Below, piece by piece: positions 43,737-55,123 of a stretch of 64,000 nucleotides of DNA. The number at the start of each line of letters is the position of its first letter. Positions within the stretch are counted from its first letter, which is position 1. The translations under genes and the position numbers were made by a program. The notes under the pieces were generated by a model, which ran no database searches, was not told where the DNA came from, and worked only from the letters and a program-made list of their open reading frames with translations. Location of the stretch: positions 6,193,228 through 6,257,227 of the forward strand of contig JARYZH020000014.1 in assembly GCA_030021035.2 (NCBI GenBank), read 5' to 3'. The DNA comes from Notholithocarpus densiflorus (Eukaryota; Streptophyta; Magnoliopsida; Fagales; Fagaceae).

Positions 43737-46700
43737 TTATGGGTTGATAATCTCTGAAGTCCAGCACTTCTCTCCATTAACATTCAGTCCAGATGCGAAT
43801 TTTACCCTTAGGTTGCTCTTCAAATTCAAGTAATCAACCTGGGGATAAGTGGATATCATAACATTAAGAATTGGAAACAACTAGATCATAAAATGCATAC
43901 AAGACTAGAGAAGCTACTAAACCTGATCTGGATCTAGAACCAGCAGACAAAATGCCACAACTGGACCTGTGGAAGGATCTAAGAAATCTTGGTGTGGCTG
44001 TTCACTTAGACAGGGAAGACCTGGACTAGGCCCTGAATACTGCAGTCTTGATTTCAGAGAACTAGCAAACCAAGATATCTGTCTTTGCTGCATAAGGAAC
44101 TAAAACGTATAAGGAAATGTAAGCATTGAAGATAGGTCAAAGCTTGAATGATAAAACATTTATAATGTAGAGCACTAAGACTTAAGAGGTATGGTTTGGC
44201 CTGAAAATAAGTCCAGAGTTTCTAACATCCACTGAGGATTTGGTTTGGTTGAAGAAAAAAGGAAAAGAGAAGGAGGGGGGGGGGGGTAAATTGTAGTTTT
44301 TCCTTTTTTTATATAAGAAAAATCTATACTAAAAATACTACTTTAAGCAAAAAGAGTACAAAGCAGTCAAATAGTACAAGCCAGAAAAAGAAAAAAAGAA
44401 CAAATTAATTACAAAAGAGGAGAACTAATTTTTTTTTTTTAGGTAATCAGAGAACTGTATTTAATGAGAAAAAATGAAAAGTACAAGTAGTTCATGATGA
44501 TGAACAACAAGAAACAGAAGAAACAAACAGCAAAACAAAAGATAAGGAAATCAGAAAGATAATCTAAGGGAAAACATAAACTCTGAAATAGACGAAGAAT
44601 CAGTAAAGCCCCAACAACGAGCCCACTCAAAAAGACTGCGCTGGCATAAAACCTTTAACTCATCCAATGTCTTCTCCATGTTCTCAAAGGAGCGACAATT
44701 TCGTTCCAACCAAACAAACCACATTAAGCACCCTGGAATCAAATTCCAAATATTCAAGTTATGCTTCCCAAGCCACTGATGCCAGCAAGATAACAATCCC
44801 GCCGTCGATCTTGGCATAACCCAATGTATACCAAAAGCCTGAAGCATGAATGACCATAAGGTATGAGTAACAAGACAATGAAGCAGAAGATGGTCTACCA
44901 ACTCCCCATCACCACAACACATACAACACCAATTTACCAAAGGGCGACCCCTAAGCATGAGATTATCCAAAGTGAGAATCCGATCGTGCACAGCTGTCCA
45001 CAAGAAGAAGGCCACTCGCTTAGGAATCTTTGGTTTCCACACACCCTTCCAAGGAAACAAAAAATTCGGAGTACCCTGAATTGCTTGGTAATAAGATCGG
45101 GTATCAAACTTACCATCCCCTTTAAGCCGCCAACAAAGAGTATCCCTCCTATCCCCTCGAGGAATACGAGGATGGATAAGCTGAAGTAGAGAGTAAGAAG
45201 CAGCTAGCTCCCAATCTTCAAAAGCTCTATAAAACCTTGAGTCCCACACTCTGAAAGTACCTCCTTCCGGAGTCCACAAAACCTCAGAGATGCATGCATC
45301 CTTGGCAGCTAAACAAACAAAGAGTTCACGATAGAGATCTTTTAGGGTATTATCCCCAATCCACCTATCATGCTAGAAGCGAATACGGGTAACTTCACCC
45401 ACTACAAAAGACAAATGCTTAAAAAAACTCTCCCACCTTTCATGAATGCTTCTCCAAAGACCACATCCATGAGTCCTCCTGCACACTTTCGTACACCACC
45501 CCCCTTGACCCTCACCATATTTTGTGGAGATAACTCTCTGCCAAAGATGGGTAACTTTATGCCCAAAACGCCACAACCATTTCCCTAATAAAGCTTGATT
45601 AAACGACGCCACACTTCTTATCCTCAAACCACCCAATTTAACAGGTAAACACACCCTTTCCCAAGCCACCAAAGGAAATTTGAAACTCCCCTCAGAAGAC
45701 CCCCAAAGGAAATTCCTCTGAATATATTCCATTCTAGCAGCCACAGCTTTAGGAATAGTGAAGAGAGATAGAAAGTACGTAGGAAGACTTGAAAGAGTAC
45801 TCACTAGATGTGAGTACCCCAGCCCGAGACCAATTGTAAAAATTAACCACTAAATGAAGCAAGCAATTGGTCTCCCGAAGTATCAACATCCACAAAAGTA
45901 CGTCTATAATGCTCCCTCCATTTACACTACATCAGGCACAACTAAATTCCAATTGTCTGACAAGTGTTTCCCCAACCAATTCCTCCAACCAAAAAGAAGA
46001 TCTAGTACCGTTCTTGGTAGGACCCAAGAAACCCCAAACCAAACTACAAGTTCGATTGTAATGTCCTCCTAAAACTTTAAATTTGAGCCATCAACCCCCT
46101 AGTTTATTAGAATAGTTGCAATATTCCATAGGTGAAATTATCAACCCCATAAATAATTAGATTAGTTGTGATATTCCATCACAGTTAAAATTTCGCCAAT
46201 CCCATTATAACCTTGAAAATACTTATTACATGATTTTAAAAAATAAATAAATAAATAAATTTGGGAAAATATTGAGGGAAACAAGGTTAATTATTATCAT
46301 TTGCATTTGTTTGGTGACAATATACAAGTGAAGCATTTTTCTCTTCACATTTTTTTCCTAATAATTTTTTCCCCTTTTAATTTATTATTATCCTTTTGAT
46401 AATTCAATAGTTACAACAGGAGAGAAGATTTGAGCCATAAATGTCTCTATTGAAGGTTCTAGTTGGGTTACAAGACTCTTGGCCTTTTAATTTTATATTA
46501 TGACAAGATGCACACGTAAATTTGATAGTTAAGCATAACTAAAATTTGGAAAAACTTTAAAAGTAGTGAGGCATTGCAACTAACCCAACAGTTTGATTGC
46601 TCACATTTAAAGTTTAATGAACTGCTATAAACTTGGTGCAAACACCGAATATGCCCATTGACCAGATTGATGTTGATTGATTCTAATGGGCCTGATTGAT

Positions 46701-49700
46701 CGTAATTAATGCTGGTTGATGCTAAACTTTTTAGAATCTTTTTTTTTTTTTTTGTATTATATGTAATTAGTTACAAGTAGTCTCATTTTCTTACTTGGTT
46801 ATGAAGTTATTTCCCTTGCTTCCTTGATGTAACTTGGGAATCCTATTTATAGGCCTTAGAATTCTCTATTATAGATAACGTGATCATTAATTAATATATT
46901 TTGGTTGGGAATTTCCTTCCAATGCTTGGTGCAAACTTCAAACAACCCTTAGTGCTAAAGCCGGGCCTTCTATTTTTGTCTCTCTAGTCAATCCTAGGTA
47001 TAGACGCTTAGGTTTCTCTCTCTTATTATATTTTCCCTGCAAATACAACAACAACATGGGTTTAGTCCTAAATTCTGATGTGGCACATTGCTAGCAGGGA
47101 ACGCCCCAATGAGCATCTATATTGGATCCATTCCTAATTAAGTGACTAAATTTTATGTTGGTCATCAGCCTACTGCAACCCTCTCCCTTTTCCCGGACTT
47201 GGTATGAACAAAATATATGACACCAAGCATAAATATAGACAAAGTTCTATTTTCCCTAGAAATATCTTTGAGAATTTTGTGCGGCACCATGACCTCATAG
47301 TTTGGGTGGAAAATTGCAATTTACCCAAAGGGAATCAAATGTTATAGTCGATTTAACTTCATGTTCTTAAAGTGCATGTGGGCAAGTTTTGTGTAGCCAA
47401 AATTTGAGGTTAAGGTAGCATTTTAAACCAATGTTGGTAAAAGCGTTGGCACACTAAAGCACAAAGGCTTCCCAGAGCCTAGGTGCAAAGTGCAAGCGTG
47501 CACATTATTGAAGTGAAACTCACATTCTTAAAAAAATAATTTGATAAATTTGAAAATAATTATTAATGGACAATACAATAATAAAGTGATCAAAAAATCA
47601 TATAAATTGAAATAAGAGAGTTTATATAATTCATATAACATTTATATATAAGCCCCTCCTGCAATTTTACCACAAAAATTGCAAGTCAAGTCTTTTTTCT
47701 TTTTCTTTTTTGGATCAGCTAGATAGAGTACTTCCATCAATACCCTTTCTTGAATATCCGATAGACATAATGCATTATGACTAATTGACTACTTACTAAT
47801 ATTAGAGAATAATTAGTAAATAATGTATAAGTTTATAAGAATTAGTCTATAAGATCAATGGTGGACTGTGGAGTGATTGCGGTCCCAAATGGGTGTTATA
47901 GAAGTGTATAGCAACACACATAACATTTAATTTTATACACCAAATCAATGGTTAATATAAAAGGCACTTTGAGCTTTTTGAAAAAGCACAAAGAAGAATG
48001 CCTTTTTGAATGCGCCTCACTTTAGAGGTGAAAAGCGCTGGAGCTTTGGCACTTCGCACTTTGTGCTTAAGCTCGCTTTTACAAACACTAATTTTAAACA
48101 AGTTTCAATATTTCCCACAAAACTTTAGATGGACTTCTATTATTGTGATATTTGAGGAAAAAAAATCCTTGCTTAAGGATGATGATGCACCTAAATCAAT
48201 TACCTAATGAAATCACATGGTTTAAATTATCTAGCTTGGGCACACACTGAAAAACTTTCTACATAAAATGAAAATTGAAATATCTGAAAAGATCCTCCTA
48301 ATACAGTGGATCCAACTTGAGGATTGAGTGAGTGAAAATTCAATTGTTATGGAATGGTTGTGACATTGTTTGAAACCCCATATTTCTATGATAGTCAAAT
48401 TTTGTGACTCTTCCAAGAAAATTTGGTACCCTATTGTTGAATCTTTTTCTGCATTAGAGTAATGTTTCCTGGATTTACGAGATAGACAAGAGAATTTCTT
48501 CCACCAAGCAGTCTAGAAAACTAAGCAGTCTAGAAAATGGTTGTTTAAGTACTACAACTGTCACAACTTAAGGAAGCGCTAGTCACATCTATGTTATACT
48601 TAAAAAAGACTAGGCAAGCTACAATTAGGACTCCTCATAATCGCTTATATAGCCAAGTTCAACTTTGTACACCCCCAATGTGGGACTCAACCAATGCCCA
48701 TGCACTCATATTCGATTCAATACCAATCCAGATGTCTAAAGGGTATGGCTTCCAACATTCTACCTCTGATCATTTTGTCTTTGTATGCCACTCTTCTGCT
48801 GGCATGATTGTCTTGATTGTTCATGTGGATGATGTCATCATTTATGAAAGTGACTCCATCGGTACTACTGATTTGAAATGATATTTGGGTAAGCTATTCT
48901 TCCATACAAAAAATTGGGGTGCTCTTCACTATTTCCTTTCAAATATAGTTGCTCGTTCTTTTTAGGGTATTTCTCTCCCTCTCTCTCACAAAAGTAATAT
49001 GTACTTGATCTTTTCCCAAGCTGGGATTTAGGAGCTCATCCTATTGATACTCCTATGCACTATTGATGGGGAACGTAAGTGGCAGCCCACTTTGAAGACC
49101 TATAAGAGGCGAAAAGCTGGTTCTAATGCTCAAGCCTTAATTTGGGATGTTTTGGATGACGGGACGCTCTCATGGGACCTTGCTTAGTCTTATTTTATTG
49201 TTTAGTTGCTGCTGGATCAGTTTTAATTAAGTTCTATTAGAATAAGGGCAATTTGGTAATTTTCAGAACTCTGGAATGGGCTGTCCTTGGCCGTTCCAAA
49301 GGCCCCTAAGTCTTATTTTATGTTTACATATTATTAAATCTTTTATTTATTTTTTATTAGTATTCCTATTCATTCTAGGAATAGGTTATTTAGAGTCCAA
49401 GTCCTACTAGGAAAAGGATAGCTATAGCCTCCATATAAAGGCTCTTTTGTAGTCATGTTATTTCATAATATTTTGATTAATAAAATTCAGCAGCTAATTT
49501 TAAGCTTTGTTTGTGTGATGCAAACTTCTCCAAGGTGTGATGCCGAGGAACCCTAGGTGTGATGCTTAGGAAGACCTAGGTGTGATTGCCTAGTGTTTTA
49601 TTTATGTTATTTTCTGTTTATCCCCTGTTTCAGCCCAAACAGCCGTCAACATTCATACTTTTCTAACCTAAACTCTTAAACAATAATCCTTATTCAAGAA

Positions 49701-50249
49701 TTCATCAAGACACCTAGTATAGTGCTGAACTTTCTTAACGGTCCTGCATCAACTATACTATTAAACTTGATGACAAGCACAGTGAACTGTTTGCGGATGT
49801 TGGTTGATATCGACACTTGATTGGGAAGCTATACTATTAAACTTGATGACAAGCACAGTGAACTGTTTGCGGAGGTTGGTTGATATCGACACTTGATTGG
49901 GAAGCTGATTTATCTAATCATTACTCATCTTGACATTACTTGTGCATTGGTGGTGTTGGTTACTACATGCATGCTTCTCATCAACCTTATTTTGAAACAG
50001 TTTGTCGTATCATGCATTATTTGAAAGGAGCTCCTGTTATCTGTTATCTGTTCCAGTGAAGGAATTTATGATTTTTATGTTACTGTTTGGTTTAGAATCT
50101 ACGTGGTTCAAAGATTAGAAGCCAACTAGGCCAGTAGTTGTTTTGATGGGCTGGCTACCTCCTATTATACCTTTGTTGGCTGTAATCTTGTTACTTGGCA
50201 CTGTAAAGAGCAAAACGCTGTTGCTCCCTCTAGTGTTGAAGCTTCAATT

Positions 50250-50280
<31 letters not shown>

Positions 50281-53125
50281 TCTAGTGTTGAAGCTAAGTA
50301 CGGAGTTACGGCTCATACTACTTCTGAAATGTTATGGGTTCGTTCTCTCTTTCAAGATATTGGTGGTGGTGTTGCTACTTCTATGGAGATGTACCATGAT
50401 ATTAGGCCACTATCTTCATTGCTAACAATCTAGTTTTCTATGAGCACACCAAACATGTTGAAATTTACTATGATTTGATTTGAGATTTATTGACGAGGAA
50501 ACAAATTGTCATCCCCCACAGTTGCTCAAATGATCAACTTGGTAATATCCTAATAAATTCATTAGCTCGTGCCTCCTTCCAACGATTGTCTTCCAGCTTG
50601 GTTATGTGGTTGTTTTATAATTGGTTTGTTATTCTTCTATTAGCTTCAGGGTCTTCTTGTAACAATCAGATCACTCTAATTTAAATATATGCTATGGTGA
50701 AGGGACAACAATTAAGCCCTAAACCCATTCTCTAACCTTTCTCCTCTTTCAATCTTCCCTCTCTTCATCTAATCCTAACTTCCAAAGTTTACAATTCATA
50801 TAGAGTCCTCTACAACGGTGAAGATGGGATATTTTGCTAGACTTTCTGATGATGAAATGAAAGTTTATGAATTTGGCCAGCGCTTATGGCAGAGAAGAAT
50901 TTGCTGAGATGTGACTAGGACAATCATGGGCTTATGGTGCTGGTTTTGTTTGTGACAATGTGGTTAAGGACAACTTGGAATCGCATTTGGGACTATGGTG
51001 GTGGCTGTGGTGTGTTTGAGTGGAGGCAAGGTGAGGTATGTTGATAGAGGTGTTGTAGGGTTCAAATCATTTAAAATTCTCAATTAGCTTATTCAAAAAA
51101 AAAAAAAAAAAAACAAAACAAAACAAATTTAAAAATTTCCAGAAATTTAAAGCTCTTCATTTTTTTCAGTCCCTTTTCTTTCTAAAATGGGGAAATGATA
51201 CTTTCTTCAACTGTTATGTAAAGTTTAATTTGCCAACCTAAAGGTTAAAAATTTAAACTTTACATACCTTAGGCCAAGCATGCTAATATTACTCCAGCCA
51301 TTATTAAAAACTTGCAGATATCATGGACTCAGGGGGAAAAAGCCCTAATAGAACTCATTCTTCCTCAAATTTCTATCCAAAACCATCCCAATCCACCACC
51401 CACAGCCACTATTCTTCTTCTAATTTCCACACATCACCACCCAAGATCACCATAAAACCCCATCATTTGAAACACCAAACCTATCATAAAAGCCCACAGC
51501 CCCCAAACCTTTATCCACCTCCACTGTCTTTATCAACACCAAAGCATAACAAGCAAAGCTTTTGTACCAAGCATCATTCTACAACCTCTAGTAACTAAAC
51601 AGAACCTCAATCGCTATCCACACCAGTCACTTATATCATGAAGGCCAGACCCAGCCACCATCATCTCCACTTTTAGTTTTACTACCATGGCCTCTCAAGG
51701 ATCATCACTAAAGGTTGTGCAGTGTATGTAATCAGTTTACTGTTGGATAAAAATTAGAACTTGACATTGGATATTTGCAAATCAACTATTACTTTAGTAG
51801 CCTTTCTGCTCTCTCAAGATATAACAACACAGGCTATCTGTCCTGTCTTACATCAACAGTTTGCATAAAACGTTATGAAAATTGCAAATCTTTATATGCA
51901 TCACAAAACCAAGCTTTTACACAACAATAATATAGTTAAACAAGACATGCAAATTTCCAGGTCACTGACATATGTCATTATGAATTTTGTTAATATCAAA
52001 ATGTGGCTTCACTTATTATGAACCAAATGGTTTTTCCTTTTAAAAATTTAGCAAGCCATTATTATTGGCATGTGCCATCAAATACATACACTTACAGGAG
52101 CATATTTCTAAACCTATAGATTTTTCTTGTAGCTAGGATGAATTCCATATCTCTACACTATCAAAGAATTTTCAAAATGAGACATTTACAATGAGCTTGA
52201 AATCACAAATAAGACCAAGTCTTACCTGAAGCTTCTTGGGATCAGTAGTTGATGCATCAATGATATCAATTTTCCCATTGATCCGGAATTGCTCCCAAGA
52301 GTGGGTAAAATACCAACATATCTAAAAATCAAATTTCAAGTTTAGGATAGACCTAAGAACACAAAATTACCAAACTGGGAGACAAGCTTCAGCAATCAAT
52401 GGTGGGAATGCAGTATAGTAGTACAGCTAAATTATAGGAAAATATATTTTTTGACATAATTTTTCGATTATACCTTAGAGAATAATTACCTCAGCAAATG
52501 GGCAATGCTTAAGATCCTCTATCTGCATAGTAAGCCAAAAAAATAAACCTCAACAAGCAGATTCTCAATTAATACAAACCACAATACTCAACATAGCCCA
52601 CTAAAAACGCCATGGAAAAGCAAATGGGCAGTGAACAATAACTTCAATTAGCATAGTTTTAAGCCAAAATCCAAGCCCAACAGCTCAATCTTCAATAAAA
52701 TACAAAACCCAGATCATAATTACATCTAAAACCGGGAAAAACAAAATTCCCATGTGAATTAAAAGACAAATTTGAAGTCTTTAAAAAGAATTAAAGTGTC
52801 TAAATAAGGAAAATAAAAGGAACCTTGTGAGTTCGGGAATCAGTGTTGATTTGGATCTGGTCAGTGTTCTCTTGAAATCCTCTGAAAACCACAGTGCGGT
52901 TGGAAGGTCTCCCATTTGATCCAATCGTAGCCTGAAAACAACAACAACAAAAACAACAATTACAGACGATGTTTTCAAAGTAAGAAAAAAAGAAAGAGAA
53001 AAAGAAAGATGTGGGAAAAATGAAGGCACAAGTTGAAAATAGGAAGAGTGCTGCTGGAGGTGGGAATTGGAGTCCAATGCGCTGAGAAGAAGCTGCTTCC
53101 ATGGCCCCATTGTTACAGTTCCCAT
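43737..53125 (-). CDS. pyridoxamine 5'-phosphate oxidase-family (FMN-binding split barrel) protein, complete, 6 exons
   Basis: Exons on the minus strand are 53125-53030, 52931-52824, 52522-52490, 52321-52226, 44087-43923 and 43838-43737. Their lengths (96, 108, 33, 96, 165 and 102 nt) are all in phase 0, giving 199 aa with no internal stop. Landmarks: MGTVTMGPWKQLL start, NGRPSNRTVVFRGF (exon 2), HCPFAEICWYF, EQFRINGKIDIID, WFASSLKSRLQY, and C-terminal KCWTSEIINP. This matches, in order and length, the plant protein family of Arabidopsis At2g46580 (198 aa), related to PNP oxidases that bind FMN. Its own activity is uncertain, since canonical PDX3 is a different protein. Donors are GT (the first, GTGCCT, is weak) and acceptors AG. 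Intron 4 is 8138 bp and full of retroelements. Confidence 0.93.
44428..45807 (-). pseudogene. 5'-truncated LINE (non-LTR) ORF2 3' part
   Basis: The minus strand encodes the end of a plant LINE ORF2. At 45804 it enters at STLSSLPTYFLSLFTIP (end of the RT region), then GGLRIRSVASFNQALLGKW. After an in-frame TAG at 45375-45373 (where Trp is usual before HDRW) comes the RT zinc-binding domain (WKPKIPKRVAFFLWTA, then CCMCCGDGELVDHLLLHC) up to a stop at 44551. The two open stretches are in the same frame, so a single nonsense change separates them. A poly(A) tail (poly-T at 44429-44439) follows the 3' end. Endonuclease and most of RT are missing. Inactive. Confidence 0.88.
45808..46070 (-). pseudogene. 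3' end of a second LINE copy, abutting the first
   Basis: On the minus strand GWRNWLGKHLSDNWNLV (about 46000) and a frameshifted SRA.VLTSS-like tail align with the C terminus of the neighbouring LINE (HQWLGKHNLNIWNLIPGCL ... ARCWGFTDSSS). It is therefore the end of another copy in the same direction. It has several stops. Its end meets the truncated start of the first copy at about 45807. Confidence 0.75.
47429..48090. mobile_element. hAT-like MITE, 662 bp
   Basis: Inverted ends CAATGTTGGTAAAAGCG and CGCTTTTACAAACACTA match at 13 of 17 bases. Subterminal words GCACAAAG and AGTGCAAG recur in inverted form (GCACTTTGTGC). ATTTTAAAC is duplicated at 47420-47428 and 48091-48099. The CA(A/G)TGTT ends fit hAT. 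No transposase. Confidence 0.75.
49060..49744 (+). mobile_element. LTR-like insertion within the copia remnant
   Basis: Copia coding stops at 49059 and resumes at 49745-49749, with TGCA on both sides. The 685-bp insert starts with a short coding-like piece (WQPTLKTYKRRKAGSNAQAL, about 49079-49140). It continues as LTR-like DNA with a CATATAAAGG box (49431-49440), AATAAA (about 49480) and a threefold degenerate 22-bp repeat (AGGTGTGATGCC-type, 49534-49592). The right portion is unassigned. It resembles the 3' end of another LTR element, but exact LTR ends were not found. Confidence 0.55.
49753..49904. repeat. 76-bp tandem duplication in copia pol
   Basis: CTATACTATTAAACTTGATG to GATTGGGAAG occurs at 49753-49828 and again at 49829-49904, differing by about one base (GGATGT against GGAGGT). 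Recent-looking. Confidence 0.95.
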
Positions 53126-53370
53126 GCCTATTCACATATTTTCCTTTGTCTTTTTTGCCTTTTTGCAATCTATCTTTCTTTTTTTTACGTTTTTGCTACT
53201 TTTATTTGATTTCATAAAACGCTGTTTCTAAGGACGCTTTTTGTCGTACGTTTGGAGAGACGGTGTTCTAACTAGCGATTTAACCAACCCTTCCCCCACC
53301 CCCCAATTTTTTTAATTGGATAAGAAAAAGTTTGGCTCCAAATATGTTTTGGAGCTATCTTCTAACTTAC

Positions 53371-53531
53371 TGTGTACACTGCACATCTTTAGTGCGATGG
53401 TCACTTCACAAATATAAGTAATTGTGAGATGTGGGAGTAAGGGTCAGGGTTCAAGTCTTTAGAAGGGAGTTTCACACACATATACACTTAGATTATGATA
53501 GAATAGAATTTCTATCTTATAAAAAATAAAA
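53371..53531 (+). mobile_element. tRNA-derived SINE, 161 bp
   Basis: Box-A-like TAGTGCGATGGTCAC (about 53390) and box-B-like GGGTTCAAGTCT (about 53446) are followed by a pyrimidine/TA body and an A-rich 3' tail. AACTTAC is duplicated at 53364-53370 and 53532-53538. It lies between the PPOX-like gene start and the RRP6-like fragment. Confidence 0.75.
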
Positions 53532-53606
53532 AACTTACCATGTGAAAATTAAAGATATAAACTTATAAACCCTAACTTATTCTCTCATTTCACTCAGCCA
53601 ACTACC

Positions 53607-53942
53607 CTAGCCGCCCCTCCTACTCTCACTCACTCTCCTTTCCCAATCGTAGGCATCGTCCATGTCTGCTTCAGGGAATGCAGCAGCAGCTTTGGGCGGT
53701 CCTTCTTGTTGTCTCCAAACTTGAGCATTATCGTTTATAGTGTGGAGCATCGACGTTGATTTGTTGGAGATTTCACGGATGGGGTTCTTGAAGTCGTCGA
53801 AGTTGTTGAAGAAGTGAAAGTCTTTGCCGGAGGGTACGCCGCGAGAGGAGGCGGAGAGCTTGGACAGTGAGGAGGCTAGGGTTTGGGCCTTGTCGGCTTC
53901 GGCTTCGACTTTGTCACAGTGGTGGTGATGCTCATTCAACAT
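53607..53942 (-). pseudogene. truncated RRP6-like (exosome EXOSC10 type) first-exon fragment
   Basis: The frame begins with ATG (MLNEHHHHCDKVEAEADKA) and contains SSLSKLSASSRGVPSGKDF, HFFNNFDDFKNPIREISNKS and DDAYDW, the N-terminal (PMC2NT) part of plant RRP6-like nucleolar exosome 3'-5' exonucleases. Right after DDAYDW, where family members continue into LVNVND and the DEDD nuclease domain, the frame turns into an unrelated 10-residue tail and stops. No nuclease or HRDC domain is present in the window. 111 codons of clean frame with high GC suggest a fairly recent copy of exon 1. It could be transcribed, but as a nuclease it is dead. Confidence 0.85.
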
Positions 53943-54062
53943 CTTGAAATTTTGATTTTGATTCTTGGATGGTAGATTTAGATTTGGTTGTTAAGATTTG
54001 ATGTTCCTTGCATGTACTTGTTTTAGATTTTGATTTCAAATGTATTTGGTTTCTGTGAATAG

Positions 54063-54247
54063 TTTGATTTTAGCTAGAATAGGTGCTGATCAAGAGGCAG
54101 ATTTCCTTTTGTTTTCCAGTCCGCTTATGGACTTGCTTAAGACCTTAGAGGATGACTGTAATGGAGTTTATTTCAACAGACTTTGTACTGATTTGGATGT
54201 AGTTGTTTAGTTTAATGATATCGTCGTTTTTAACCCAAAAAAAATAG
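54063..54247 (+). mobile_element. 185-bp LINE 3' end with 34-bp target duplications
   Basis: A short insert encodes a LINE ORF2 tail-like peptide (ADFLLFSSPLMDLLKTLEDD, then CNGVYFNRLC) and ends with a short A-rich tail (ACCCAAAAAAAATAG). It is bounded by a direct repeat of 34 bp at 54029-54062 and 54248-54281 (starting TTTGATTTCAAATGTATTTG). This is a complete target-primed insertion of a severely 5'-truncated LINE. Confidence 0.85.
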
Positions 54248-54281
54248 TTTGATTTCAAATGTATTTGGTTTCTGTGAATAG

Positions 54282-55120
54282 AAAATTTGAATGGGTATGG
54301 TGGATTTGATTTGAGATTTACTTGGATTTGTTGTTTGTGCTACTGTGATTCTTTTTTCTTAGAAAAACATAATTTTTTATTTTTTATTGAGCCACAGATT
54401 GGGCCACTGTTTTCAAGCCCTGGCTGGGCGAGGCCCGTAGGCCCTAAGATAATAAACGAGGCGGGTCTAGGCCCCGGGAAAAAAATCCGTTTAATAAACG
54501 GGCCGAGTCCGGGCCACGAGTCCTAGCCCGCGGGTCGGGTCCAGGTATGAAAAAACCCGGCCCGAACCCGACCCATTGCCATTCCTATTTAAAATCTCTC
54601 TCTCTCTCTCTCATGTGATGATGGCCACCAACATTTCTAGAATATCAATTTTGGCGATGAGACGACAATTTGCATTTTTAGGAAACCAACGTTGGCAGGG
54701 TGGCCCAAGAAACATTTTCAAACTCGGTCACTCCTACCAATAAACACCCCCTAGTTGAAAGATATTTACTTATGGCTCATATTGTGATAATTTTAAAACT
54801 AAAAGATTTTGTTTGATATAATTATAATTTTAGGGCTTAATTTGAAATAAAGTCAGATTTTAGTGTGTTTTTATAGAATTATCCAAAAATTAAATAAAAA
54901 ACTTTTTTTCCTTGATAGTTTAATCATTACAATTAACGGAGGACACAAATTTATCATTTGGTTCTACCCATAGAGGATGCTAATAAGCTACAAAACTCTT
55001 TGTAAATAAACAATTAGTACAAAGTGTAAAGCCCATTTGCTCACATCCCATCTCCTTCAAAATTAAATTATTTCCTACATCTTGATGTCACTAACATTTA
55101 ATTTGAAACAATGTCAAACT
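54282..55120. other. intergenic, nothing recognised
   Basis: Includes a GC-rich patch (54415-54560) with CCCGGCCCGAACCCGAC-type words and a short (TC)n run (54595-54612). No gene. Confidence 0.4.
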
Positions 55121-55123
55121 TTA

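Larger units (their letters stand above)
48700..50610 (+). pseudogene. second Ty1/copia pol remnant, with an insertion
   Basis: The plus strand reads GFQHSTSDHFVFVCHSSAGM and LIVHVDDVIIYESDS (RT, with VDD kept) at 48745-48870, then FHTKNWGALHYFL and AHPIDTPM up to 49055. After an interruption it resumes at IKLDDKHSELFADVG (49757). RNase H landmarks follow at 50170-50590 (AEAKYGV-like SVEAKYGVTAHTTSEMLWVR, SMEMYHDI, LLTRKQIVIPHSCSNDQLG, LARASFQRL). Stops and frameshifts are frequent, and a (TA)n run splits the RNase H part. Inactive. Confidence 0.85.
44088..52225 (-). other. PPOX-like gene intron 4, 8138 bp
   Basis: Bounded by a strong donor (CAG|GTAAGA at 52225) and acceptor (ATGCAG at 44088). 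It contains LINE remnants (44428-46070), a hAT-like MITE (47429-48090) and a Ty1/copia remnant with an inserted sequence (48700-50610). The rest (46071-47428, 50690-52225) is AT-rich with no recognised genes. The other introns of this gene are short, at 84 to 301 bp. Confidence 0.88.

Noticed and set aside
51323..51598. Pro/Ser/His-rich frame of 91 codons in PPOX intron 4
   Set aside because: Low-complexity composition and no recognisable family. It may be part of a dead element, but it is not supported as a gene.
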